Shown piece after piece: positions 7,803 to 15,300 of a stretch of 15,719 bases of DNA. The notes under the pieces are model-generated. The model was not told the origin of the DNA. It searched no databases and saw nothing but the letters and a program-made list of their open reading frames with translations. Source of the DNA: an uncultured bacterium (GTDB taxonomy: Bacteria; Verrucomicrobiota; Lentisphaeria; Victivallales; UBA1829); assembly GCA_900549045.1 (NCBI GenBank), contig URNE01000013.1:1-15719 (forward strand), read 5' to 3'. Both the position numbers and the translations under genes were made by a program. Position 1 is the stretch's first letter, and every line of letters begins with the position of its first letter.

Positions 7803-7912
7803 AGTTTCCGTTTCTTTCGTGATTTTTTTGTCATGTCAATGGATTTTTCGTGTTTCCGGTGTATACTTTACACCAACAATTCAAAAAGGCAAAAGGGAAA
7901 GGAAAGTTTTTT
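7803..7912. promoter_or_regulatory. divergent lgt/DedA regulatory region with inverted repeat
   Basis: 110-bp region between divergently transcribed genes. It contains a perfect inverted repeat, GGTGTA-N5-TACACC (7858-7874). A plus-strand -10-like TATACT (7862-7867) lies inside the dyad, so a protein bound there could block transcription. No good -35 box is 16-18 nt upstream on the plus strand. On the minus strand a perfect TTGACA (7840-7835) has no matching -10, so the lgt promoter is not resolved. The DedA ribosome binding site (GGGAAAGGAAAG, 7895-7906) is strong. Confidence 0.4.
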
Positions 7913-8578
7913 ATGACCGAACAGATCGCGGCGCATCTTGACGCCATCGCCCAGTACGCCCCCGTGTGGGGATTTCTGCTGATTTTCATCTTCATGACGA
8001 TTGAAAGCTCGTTCATCCCCTTCCCCAGCGAAGTGGTGATGATCCCCGCCGGCTTCCTCGCATTCAAAGGACAGCTGACCACGGGGAATCCGTGGATCGA
8101 CTGCATCATCGCGGTCGTCGTCGGCTGCCTCGGGTCCATCGCCGGAGCATACATCAACTACTATCTTGCGTTGAAGCTCGGACGGACATTTCTGCACAAG
8201 TACGGCAAATATTTCTTTTTGAAGGAGCCGACTCTCGACCGTGCGGAGGAGATTTTCCGCAAATACGGCGAACTCGCGACTTTTGTCTGCCGTCTGCTCC
8301 CCGCGATCCGCCAGCTGATTTCAATCCCCGCCGGACTCGCCCGCATGCCGCTCAAAAGTTTCACTGTCTACACCACCCTCGGCGCGGGAATCTGGATCAT
8401 CATCCTCACAGCAATCGGCGGATATTTCGGACATCTCACGGCGGACATGACCTATCTTGAGATGATCGAAAAAGGCAAAGAAATCATCTCGAAAAACTAC
8501 GGCTGGATTCTGCTCGGACTCGTTGTATTTGTCGCAGCATACCTGCTGGTTCACCGCAAAGTCATGAAGAAGGCGTGA
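7913..8578 (+). CDS. DedA-family membrane protein
   Basis: A 221-residue integral membrane protein of the DedA/SNARE-associated (VTT-domain) family. Members are linked to lipid carrier recycling or scrambling and to proton-dependent envelope homeostasis. Seen: hydrophobic segments near 18-38, 62-88, 122-142, 152-172 and 197-213; the conserved acidic loop SSFIPFPSEVVMIPAG with E40; and FVCRLLPAIRQLISIPAG at 124-141, where R127 and R133 match the conserved arginines. A Cys stands at position 126 where many members have Gly or Ala. I chose the ATG at 7913, which follows a GGAAAG site by about 6 nt; an in-frame GTG at 7850 would place the inverted repeat inside the coding region. This is the only gene on this strand and ends before a strong terminator. 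Confidence 0.92.
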   Translation: MTEQIAAHLDAIAQYAPVWGFLLIFIFMTIESSFIPFPSEVVMIPAGFLAFKGQLTTGNPWIDCIIAVVVGCLGSIAGAYINYYLALKLGRTFLHKYGKYFFLKEPTLDRAEEIFRKYGELATFVCRLLPAIRQLISIPAGLARMPLKSFTVYTTLGAGIWIIILTAIGGYFGHLTADMTYLEMIEKGKEIISKNYGWILLGLVVFVAAYLLVHRKVMKKA

Positions 8579-8582
8579 ACGC

Positions 8583-8604
8583 GTTCGGCCGACGCCGCCC
8601 GAAC
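8583..8604. repeat. small inverted repeat before the DedA terminator
   Basis: GTTCGG (8583-8588) pairs with CCGAAC (8599-8604) around a 10-nt GC-rich loop, directly after the DedA stop codon. It has no T run of its own. It could protect the mRNA 3' end or be chance in GC-rich DNA. Confidence 0.3.
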
Positions 8605-8611
8605 CCAGGGG

Positions 8612-8650
8612 AGACCGGTTGCATTTTAATTGGTGCAGCCGGTCTTTTTT
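8612..8650 (+). terminator. intrinsic terminator of the DedA gene
   Basis: A 12-bp stem, AGACCGGTTGCA (8612-8623) with TGCAGCCGGTCT (8634-8645), including one G-U pair, encloses a 10-nt loop. It is followed by six Ts (8645-8650). This is a textbook Rho-independent terminator, 33 bp after the stop codon. Confidence 0.9.
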
Positions 8651-8701
8651 CTGCGACCGGCAATTTCCTCGCCGAGACGCGCTGCCCGGAGATTTAAAAT
8701 C

Positions 8702-8741
8702 AAAAACGCCGCTCTGCCGCTGCGGAGGCGGAAGAGCGGCG
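8702..8741 (-). terminator. intrinsic terminator of the lipoprotein gene
   Basis: Read on the minus strand, a perfect 9-bp stem, CGCCGCTCT (8741-8733) with AGAGCGGCG (8715-8707), has a 17-nt loop that may fold further. Five Ts follow (8706-8702). It lies about 20 bp after the lipoprotein stop and faces the DedA terminator. Confidence 0.85.
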
Positions 8742-8762
8742 CGAACGTGTGTCCGTTTCAGA

Positions 8763-9152
8763 TTACTTCAGAGCGTTTCCGGAAACCTGAACTTCTTTCA
8801 CAGAGAACAGAAGCAGCCAGGAGCTCGTCTTGAAGGAGGTAAGGTCGTTGACGCGGTTCGCCTCCATATCTTTCGCACGCTTCGTCAGCATGCTGACGGC
8901 GTTGTCGATGCGGACCGTATCCTTGAACAGAGTCGTGGAACCCGGAGCGGCGGAGCTTCCGGTCATCAGCGGGAGAATGCCGAAGAGGTAAACGCCCCAG
9001 ATTTCTCCGTTGACGTGCACGGGAACCGTGGTGACGTCAGAGTCGGAAAGTTTCATTCCGTGAACGGTGGTTCCGGTCGAAATCGAGGAGCACGCGGTGA
9101 AAGTCACGGCGAGCACGGCGGCCATTGCGGCCATGAAGAATTTCTTTGCCAT
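8763..9152 (-). CDS. small predicted lipoprotein of unknown function
   Basis: A 129-residue product beginning MAKKFFMAAMAAVLAVTFTAC: a basic start, a hydrophobic stretch, then FTAC as a lipobox with Cys21, so export and lipidation by Lgt are predicted. The mature part (STGTTVHGMKLSDSDVTTVP, then VNGEIWGVYLFGILPLMTG, a DTVRIDNAV segment, and SSWLLLFSVKEVQVSGN near the end) does not match a family I can name with certainty; it faintly recalls TRL-like small lipoproteins. I chose the ATG at 9152 because it gives a proper signal peptide, has an AAAGG site about 7 nt upstream and follows a good promoter. A longer frame to 9230 would cross that promoter. The gene has its own terminator, so it is a single-gene unit. 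Confidence 0.85.
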   Translation of the reverse strand: MAKKFFMAAMAAVLAVTFTACSSISTGTTVHGMKLSDSDVTTVPVHVNGEIWGVYLFGILPLMTGSSAAPGSTTLFKDTVRIDNAVSMLTKRAKDMEANRVNDLTSFKTSSWLLLFSVKEVQVSGNALK

Positions 9153-9187
9153 TTTGTTGCCTTTCGTTTGGTTCTGTTTCTTTTGGA

Positions 9188-9216
9188 AATGTACATCCAC
9201 TTTTGCGCGGTTGCAA
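9188..9216 (-). promoter_or_regulatory. sigma70-type promoter of the lipoprotein gene
   Basis: Minus strand TTGCAA (9216-9211), a 17-nt spacer, then TACATT (9193-9188). The start point should lie near 9181, giving a leader of about 29 nt. The -35 box lies about 10 bp after the panC stop codon. The -10 is identical to that of hisF. Confidence 0.65.
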
Positions 9217-9226
9217 ATGGATTTTT

Positions 9227-10072
9227 TCATTTCTCCACAAGAATGTTGTCAATGAGGCGCGTTTTACCGAAATAAACCGCGAGCGGGAACATCATCGAAC
9301 CGCCGATTTCCGTAATCGGCTCCAGCGTTTCCGAATCCACCGCTTCGATATAATCCACGACTCCGGATGAGGCCTCTATCGACGCGCGCAGCTCCGCAAG
9401 CATCGCGGCAAGATCGGTTCGGCCTGATTCGATCTCCGCTTTCAGCTTCGCAAGTCCGCGCGAAAGAGAGAGCGCATTCCGATGCTCCTCCTCCGAGAGG
9501 TATTTGTTGCGCGAGCTGCGGGCGAGACCGTCGGCTTCACGGATGATCGGGGAAATCACAATGCGGATCGGGAAGTTCAGATCGCGCACCATGCGCTTGA
9601 TAATCCGCGCCTGCTGACCATCCTTCTGACCGAACACCGCAATGTGCGGCAGTGTCGCAAGGAACAGCTTGGAAACAACGGTCGTCACGCCGCGGAAATG
9701 AATCGGACGCGTCTTCGCGCAGAGCCCCTTCGAGAGCTTCTCCTCGATAACCCACGTAGAGGAGTCCTTCGGATACATCTCATCGGCGGTCGGCGCGAAA
9801 ACGGCGTCGACGTTCTTGCTTTCGAGCAGCGTCGTATCGTGCTCGAAGTCGCGGGGATACTTGTCGAAATCCTCGTTCGGACCGAACTGGGTCGGGTTGA
9901 CGAAGATGGTGACGATGACGGTGTCGGCGCCGTTTTTGCGGGCGGTGTCGATCAGCGAGAGGTGTCCCTCGTGCAGAAATCCCATGGTCGGAATGACGGC
10001 AAGGGTGGCGCCGGCGCGGCGTTTCGCGTCGGACCATTCCTGCATTTCACGGATCGTACGGATGATTTTCAT
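9227..10072 (-). CDS. panC: pantothenate synthetase
   Basis: PanC joins pantoate and beta-alanine with ATP to form pantothenate, the precursor of coenzyme A; it is cytoplasmic. The 281-residue length matches the family. Seen: PTMGFLHEGHLSLI at 28-41 with the HIGH-like HEGH at 34-37, FVNPTQFGPNEDFDKYPR at 57-74, HFRGVTTVVSKLF at 125-137, FGQKDGQQ at 147-154, and the ATP-binding RSSRNKYLS at 185-193. I chose the ATG at 10072, which gives the common MKIIRTI-type start; an in-frame GTG at 10084 is possible. The gene begins 18 bp after the malic enzyme stop and is likely the last gene of the hisF operon. No panB or panD is nearby. I see no strong terminator after it, only a weak TTTGC/GCAAA dyad that overlaps the next promoter. 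Confidence 0.96.
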   Translation of the reverse strand: MKIIRTIREMQEWSDAKRRAGATLAVIPTMGFLHEGHLSLIDTARKNGADTVIVTIFVNPTQFGPNEDFDKYPRDFEHDTTLLESKNVDAVFAPTADEMYPKDSSTWVIEEKLSKGLCAKTRPIHFRGVTTVVSKLFLATLPHIAVFGQKDGQQARIIKRMVRDLNFPIRIVISPIIREADGLARSSRNKYLSEEEHRNALSLSRGLAKLKAEIESGRTDLAAMLAELRASIEASSGVVDYIEAVDSETLEPITEIGGSMMFPLAVYFGKTRLIDNILVEK

Positions 10073-10090
10073 TTCAGCTTTCACTCTTTC

Positions 10091-11440
10091 TTATGCGTTG
10101 GCTTTGCGGATGCGTTCCGCAACAGATTTTTCGTAAGCATCGAAATCGTCGATCATGACTCTGGCGACTCCGCTCTTCATGGCGGCTTCGGCGACGCGGG
10201 CGGCGACGCGCGGAACCACGCGGGTGTCGAACGGTTTCGGAATAACGTAAGTTTCCTTCAGCGGATTCTCGCCGTCGAACACGCCGTTCGCCGCATCCTG
10301 CGGATAGGCTTCCTTCAGCTGGGCGAGAACATCCGCCGGAATCGGTTCCGACGCGATCTCCGCAAGAGCTTTCGACGCGGCGAGCTTCATTGCTTCGTTG
10401 ATATCCGTTGCGCGGACGTCAAGCGCACCGCGGAAGATGCCGGGGAAGCCGAGAACGTTGTTCACCTGGTTCGGGAAATCCGTGCGTCCGGTTCCGACAA
10501 CCGCCGCTCCGGCATCCTTTGCATCCTGCGGATTGATTTCCGGAACGGGGTTCGCCATCGCGAAAACCACCGCGCCCGGAGCCATCGACGCCACCATTTC
10601 CTTCGTCAGCGCGCCGCCGACGGAGACGCCCATGAAGACGTCCGCGCCCTTGATCGCTTCTGCGAGCGTGCGTTCGGTCATCGGGCGGGCAAAACGCTTC
10701 TTCTGATCATTCAGGTCGGTGCGTCCGCTGTGAATCGTGCCTTTGGAGTCACAGAGCGTGAAATTCTCGCGTCTGGCTCCGGCGGAAACATAGTATTCCG
10801 CGCATGCGATGCCGGCCGCGCCGGCGCCGTTCATGACGAATTTGCAGTTTTCAATCTTCTTGCCGACGAGCTTGAGCGCATTCAGGATTCCGGCGAGAGA
10901 GATGATCGCGGTTCCGTGCTGGTCGTCGTGGAAAACGGGGATGTTCATGGATTTCTTGAGAGCGGGCTCTATTTCAAAGCAGGCGGGCGAACCGATATCC
11001 TCAAGATTGATGCCGCCGAAGGTGGGTTCCAGAGTCTTGACGACTTCAATCACCTTCTTCGGGTCGGTCTTGCCGTTTTCCTGGAAGACGGAACCGAGAC
11101 AGATCGGAATGGAGTTGATGTCCGCGAACTTCTTGAACAGCACGCTCTTGCCCTCCATGACGGGCAGTCCGGCTTCGGGGCCGATGTTGCCGAGGCCGAG
11201 AACCGCCGTGCCGTCGCTGACAACGGCAACCGAATTCGCGCGTCCGGTGTATTCCCAGACGGCGTCGGGATTGTTGTGAATTTCCATGCAGGGAACCGCA
11301 ACGCCCGGAGTATAGGCGAGCGAGAGATCGTGCTGCGTGTTGCAGGGTTTGGTCGGGACGGAGGCAAGTTTGCCTTTCGGCGCGGAGCCGTGATACGCAA
11401 GAGCATCCTGCGCAAGTTTGGTTTTCGGATCGGTTGCCAT
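10091..11440 (-). CDS. NAD(P)-dependent malic enzyme (MaeB type, without phosphotransacetylase domain)
   Basis: Catalyses oxidative decarboxylation of malate to pyruvate and CO2. The 449-residue protein is the compact bacterial form; it lacks the C-terminal phosphotransacetylase-like domain of E. coli MaeB. Seen: SLAYTPGVAVPC at 40-51 with catalytic Tyr43, DGTAVLGLGNIGPEAGLP at 76-93, MEGKSVLFKKFADI at 95-108, the metal-binding NLEDIGSP at 145-152 (E147, D148), PVFHDDQHGTA at 168-178, the dinucleotide-binding GAGAAG at 205-210, and FAMANPVPEI. A strong AAGGAG ribosome binding site lies 6-7 nt before the ATG. Coenzyme preference (NAD or NADP) is not decided here. It lies between hisF (29-bp gap) and panC (18-bp gap), so co-transcription is likely although the pathways differ. 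Confidence 0.95.
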   Translation of the reverse strand: MATDPKTKLAQDALAYHGSAPKGKLASVPTKPCNTQHDLSLAYTPGVAVPCMEIHNNPDAVWEYTGRANSVAVVSDGTAVLGLGNIGPEAGLPVMEGKSVLFKKFADINSIPICLGSVFQENGKTDPKKVIEVVKTLEPTFGGINLEDIGSPACFEIEPALKKSMNIPVFHDDQHGTAIISLAGILNALKLVGKKIENCKFVMNGAGAAGIACAEYYVSAGARRENFTLCDSKGTIHSGRTDLNDQKKRFARPMTERTLAEAIKGADVFMGVSVGGALTKEMVASMAPGAVVFAMANPVPEINPQDAKDAGAAVVGTGRTDFPNQVNNVLGFPGIFRGALDVRATDINEAMKLAASKALAEIASEPIPADVLAQLKEAYPQDAANGVFDGENPLKETYVIPKPFDTRVVPRVAARVAEAAMKSGVARVMIDDFDAYEKSVAERIRKANA

Positions 11441-11469
11441 TTTTATCTCCTTAATTCTTTAATAAATGT

Positions 11470-12240
11470 TCATGCTACAGGTTTGCGGACGGGGATGCCG
11501 CGTTCCGCGAGAAACTCTTTCGCCTGCGGAACCGTGAACGTTCCGAAGTGGAAGATACTCGCCGCGAGCACCGCGTGAGCTCCGCCGTCGCGAAAGACTT
11601 CATAGAGGTGTTCCAGCTTGCCGGCGCCGCCCGATGCGATGACGGGAACGGAAACTGCATCGGAAATGGTCTTGGTGAGCTCAATGTCATACCCGTTCTT
11701 GGTGCCGTCGGCGTCCATGCTGGTCAGGAGAATTTCCCCGGCGCCGAGCTCCACGCCCCGCTGCGCCCATTCGAGAGCGTCGATGCCGGTGTTGCGGCGT
11801 CCGCCGTGCGTGTAGATCTCCCAGCGTTTTTCACCCGGAACGCGGCGTGCGTCGATTGCAAGAACGATGCACTGGTTTCCGAAACGTTCCGCCCCCGCGC
11901 GGATAAGATCGGGATTCTGAATGGCGGAGGAGTTGACGGAAACCTTGTCCGCTCCGGAATTAAGCATTTTGCGCATATCTTCAACGGATCGGATTCCGCC
12001 GCCGACGGTCAGGGGAATGAAGACATTTTCCGCGGTTCTGCGGACAACGTCATACATGGAATCGCGGTTGTCGCTGGTTGCGGTGATGTCAAGAAAGACA
12101 AGTTCATCCGCTCCCTGACGGTCGTATTCGATCGCGGCTTCAACCGGGTCGCCGGCATCGATGAGGTTCACAAAGTTGACGCCTTTGACGACGCGTCCGC
12201 CGGTTACGTCGAGGCAGGGGATAATTCGTTTTGCCAGCAT
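11470..12240 (-). CDS. hisF: imidazole glycerol phosphate synthase, cyclase subunit
   Basis: HisF uses ammonia from its partner HisH to turn PRFAR into imidazole glycerol phosphate and AICAR, linking histidine and purine synthesis. The 256-residue protein is a complete (beta/alpha)8 barrel: MLAKRIIPCLDV with D11, GVNFVNLIDAGDP, FLDITATSD at 49-57, LTVGGGIRSVEDM at 77-89, DKVSVNSSA, LAIDARR with D130, and IASGGAGKLEHL. D11 and D130 are the two catalytic aspartates. I chose the ATG at 12240, which gives the classic family start; AAGGA lies 8 nt upstream. An in-frame ATG at 12249 has its AAGG touching the start. No other his gene is in view, so the histidine pathway is dispersed or lies elsewhere. 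Confidence 0.97.
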   Translation of the reverse strand: MLAKRIIPCLDVTGGRVVKGVNFVNLIDAGDPVEAAIEYDRQGADELVFLDITATSDNRDSMYDVVRRTAENVFIPLTVGGGIRSVEDMRKMLNSGADKVSVNSSAIQNPDLIRAGAERFGNQCIVLAIDARRVPGEKRWEIYTHGGRRNTGIDALEWAQRGVELGAGEILLTSMDADGTKNGYDIELTKTISDAVSVPVIASGGAGKLEHLYEVFRDGGAHAVLAASIFHFGTFTVPQAKEFLAERGIPVRKPVA

Positions 12241-12248
12241 TGGTTCCA

Positions 12249-12253
12249 TCCTT
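12249..12253 (-). promoter_or_regulatory. ribosome binding site deciding the hisF start
   Basis: Minus-strand AAGGA with an 8-nt spacer to the ATG at 12240. It overlaps the alternative ATG at 12249 and so argues against that start. Confidence 0.5.
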
Positions 12254-12268
12254 CGTTCGTTTTACTGT

Positions 12269-12297
12269 AATGTATCACGAAAACGGGAAAAGTCCAA
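12269..12297 (-). promoter_or_regulatory. sigma70-type promoter for hisF-malic enzyme-panC
   Basis: Minus strand TTGGAC (12297-12292), a 17-nt spacer, then TACATT (12274-12269). The start point should lie near 12262, giving a leader of about 20 nt. The stretch after the -10 reads ACAGTAAAAC, nearly the same as in the kdsB promoter. It lies in the 82-bp gap after mfd, in which I see no convincing terminator, so read-through from mfd is possible. Confidence 0.6.
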
Positions 12298-12322
12298 TGC
12301 AAACCGGAGGGAACTGCGGATT

Positions 12323-15300
12323 TTACTTTCCGAACTGAGCCCCGAACGCCTTCAGCCCCTGCTCGCGCTTCGCTTTGAACTGCGCGGCCGTGCATTCCAG
12401 AAGCCCCAGCAGACTCGTCAGTTTTTTCTTCGGAGACCAGTCCGCGTTCAGCTTCGGGATCATGCCGCCCGGACGGTACAGCGAATTGCCCTGCTCCAGA
12501 TAAATTTTCCCGTCGCGGCATGAAACCGCATGGAAGCCGCATGCGGCGCCGAGAAGACGGAGACGAACCGTGGTCAGCATATTCTCCGCAGCATCAGGCA
12601 GCGGACCGTATTTGTCGCGGAGCTCCTCGTGGTAATCGTCGACCTGGGCGGGATCCTCGAACATCGCGAGACGGCGGTACGCCTCCAGACGCAGACGGTC
12701 GTCTTCGATATAATCCGGCGGAATCGCCGCGGCAAGATGCTTTTTGTCCGTATCAAGCGCGTATTCAAGAAAGTCCAGATTGAGATCGCAGGTAATCGGG
12801 CGGGCGTTTTTGATTCCGCGCAGATTGTTCGCGGCCTCGCGCAGAAGCTGGCAGTACAGATGAAACCCGATGGCGTCGACGTGTCCGCTCTGTTCCGCTC
12901 CGATGATGTTTCCCGCTCCGCGGATCTCAAGGTCGCGGATTGCCAGCTGGAAACCGGAACCGAGATGCGTGTAACGGCGGATCGCCTGCATGCGCCGGCG
13001 CGCATCACCCGTCATGATTCCAGACGGCGGAAGCAGCAGATACGCATACGCCTGGCGGTTCCAGCGCCCGACGCGTCCGCGCAGCTGATGCAGTTCCGCA
13101 AGACCGAACATGTCGGCGCGTTCGATAATCATCGTGTTTGCATTCGGGATGTCGATTCCCGATTCAATGATTGTGGTGCAGACAAGGACGTCGATTTTCC
13201 CTTCGATGAACTGCCCCATGATGCCTTCCAGTTCGGAACCGCGCATCTGCCCGTGAGCGACGGCGACGCGTGCGCCGGGAGCGAGAGAACGAACCTTCTC
13301 CGCCGCCTTCTCAATGGAGTTCACGCGGTTGTGAATGTAGAAAACCTGTCCGCCGCGTCCAAGTTCCCGCGCAAGCGCGGCGGAAACGAGAGAATCCTCC
13401 TGCTGGGCGACGACCGTATGAACCGGCAGACGGCGCGTCGGCGCGGTGGTGATTGCGCTCAAATCGCGCAGACCGGACATGGACATGTGGAGCGTTCGCG
13501 GAATCGGAGTCGCGGTCATGGTCAGCACGTCGACAGTCGAGCGAACCGCCTTGAGTTTTTCCTTGTGCTCCACGCCGAAACGCTGTTCCTCGTCGATGAT
13601 GACAAGCCCGAGTTCGCGGAATTTGACTTCACTTCCGACAAGCGCGTGCGTTCCGATGATAATGTCAATGGAACCTTCCGCGAGACGTTCGATGATCTGC
13701 TTGCGCTCCTTTCCCATTTTGTGACGGGTCAGAGTTTCAATAACAATCGGGAATTCTGCAAAGCGTTCCGTAAAACTCAGATAATGCTGCTGCGCCAGAA
13801 CCGTCGTCGGCACCAGCACGGCGACCTGCTTGCCGGAAACGGCGCATTTGAACGCCGCCCGCATCGCAACTTCCGTTTTGCCGTAGCCGACGTCGCCGCA
13901 CAGCAGACGATCCATCGGACGCGACGACTCCATATCGCGCTTGATCTCTTCGATCGCCTTCTTCTGTCCCTCGGTTTCGTCATAGGGGAATGAATCTTCA
14001 AAAAGTTTCTGGTCGTAACCGTCTTTCGGGAACGGCATTCCGGGCGACGCTTTTCGGATTGCCTGCATCCGGAGCATTTCGCAGGCGAGCCCTTTTGCGG
14101 AACCGGCCGCCTCCTCCCGCGCTTTCGCCCAGCGGGAGGATCCCAGCTTCGAAAGCTGCGCCCCCTTCAGATGCGAACCGACATAACGGGAAACCAGATG
14201 AGCCTGCCAGACGGGAACGTAAATCACTTTTTCATCGGCGAACTCCAGCTCCAGCGACTCAATCGCGCTCCCCGCGGAACGAACCGTCTTGATGCCGCGG
14301 TAAAGACAGAGTCCGTAATTCAGATGAACCGTAAGATCTCCGACTTCGATATCCGCCATATTTTCGAGCTCGGTGCGAGATGCCTTGACAAGATCCTCCT
14401 CCACCTCGTCGGCAGTGCGGACGCGGTCTTTGCCGCGGAGACACGCGGGGAAAAGTTCGCGTTCTGTCAGGAACAGAGCCTTCTGTTTCGGGAACATCAC
14501 TCCGCAGGGAATATGAAGCCGCTCCACGGAAAGTTTCTCCGATTCGGGAATGCCGTTTTCACGGAGCCATTCGGTGATATGCTCGAAATCGGAATCCTTG
14601 TGTGCGGCAAGGACGACCTCCATGCCGTCTTCGAGAGCATGTCCGACGAATTCGGCGGAAAGCCTGCGTGAAATCTCAGTCACCGAATCGCGCGCCTCTT
14701 CATCCGCGCTTGCGCGGAGAGCGGGAGAAACGCCGATGCAGGAACGTTCCGCTTTCCCGCCATGCTCAATGCAGTCGACTTCCGATTCCAGAATATGCAC
14801 GGGCGCAAATTTTTTCCGGAACGCCTCCCAATGCTCCGCCGTTCTGCCGCCGCCGTATTTCTTGACCGCTTCCGCGCAGTCGTCGGGCGATTCCACAACA
14901 AGGGAACGGCCGGGGGCGTAATCGGAAAAATCAAAATACTCATCCGTCCCCTCGACCTGCTCGCAGCCGGAGCGGGCGATGATTTTGCAGGAATCGATTT
15001 CGCGGACGGAGCGCCCGTTGTCAGGCGTGTATTCGCGCAGAGAATCAATCTCGTTCCCGAAAAATTCGATGCGGACGGGAAGTTTCATTCCAGGAGAAAA
15101 GACATCGAGGATGCCGCCGCGTTTGGAGAATTCTCCGGAAGAGGCGGCCTGAGGCTCATCATCGTAACCGAGGGCGACGAGACGTTTGACGAGCCGCGCC
15201 ATATCGACGGCATCGCCGCGGCGCAGAATGATCCCGGAGCCCTGGAATTCGTTCGGGTCGGGCGTCGGCGAGAGAAATGCAAGAACGGAGCCGATGACGA

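Noticed and set aside
9153..9230. N-terminal extension of the lipoprotein gene
   Set aside because: It would bury the signal peptide behind 26 charged residues and run through the promoter; the ATG at 9152 gives a normal lipoprotein signal.
9482..11578. 698-codon open frame on the plus strand
   Set aside because: It lies antisense to panC, the malic enzyme and hisF, whose motifs are unmistakable. Its translation is Arg/Asp/Val-rich with no recognisable domain, as expected for the opposite strand of GC-rich coding DNA.
12250..12322. Terminator after mfd
   Set aside because: I looked for a stem with a T run on the minus strand and found none; the gap holds the hisF promoter instead.
12530..13993. 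487-codon open frame on the plus strand
   Set aside because: Antisense to mfd, low-complexity basic composition, no domain and no ribosome binding site that I can see.
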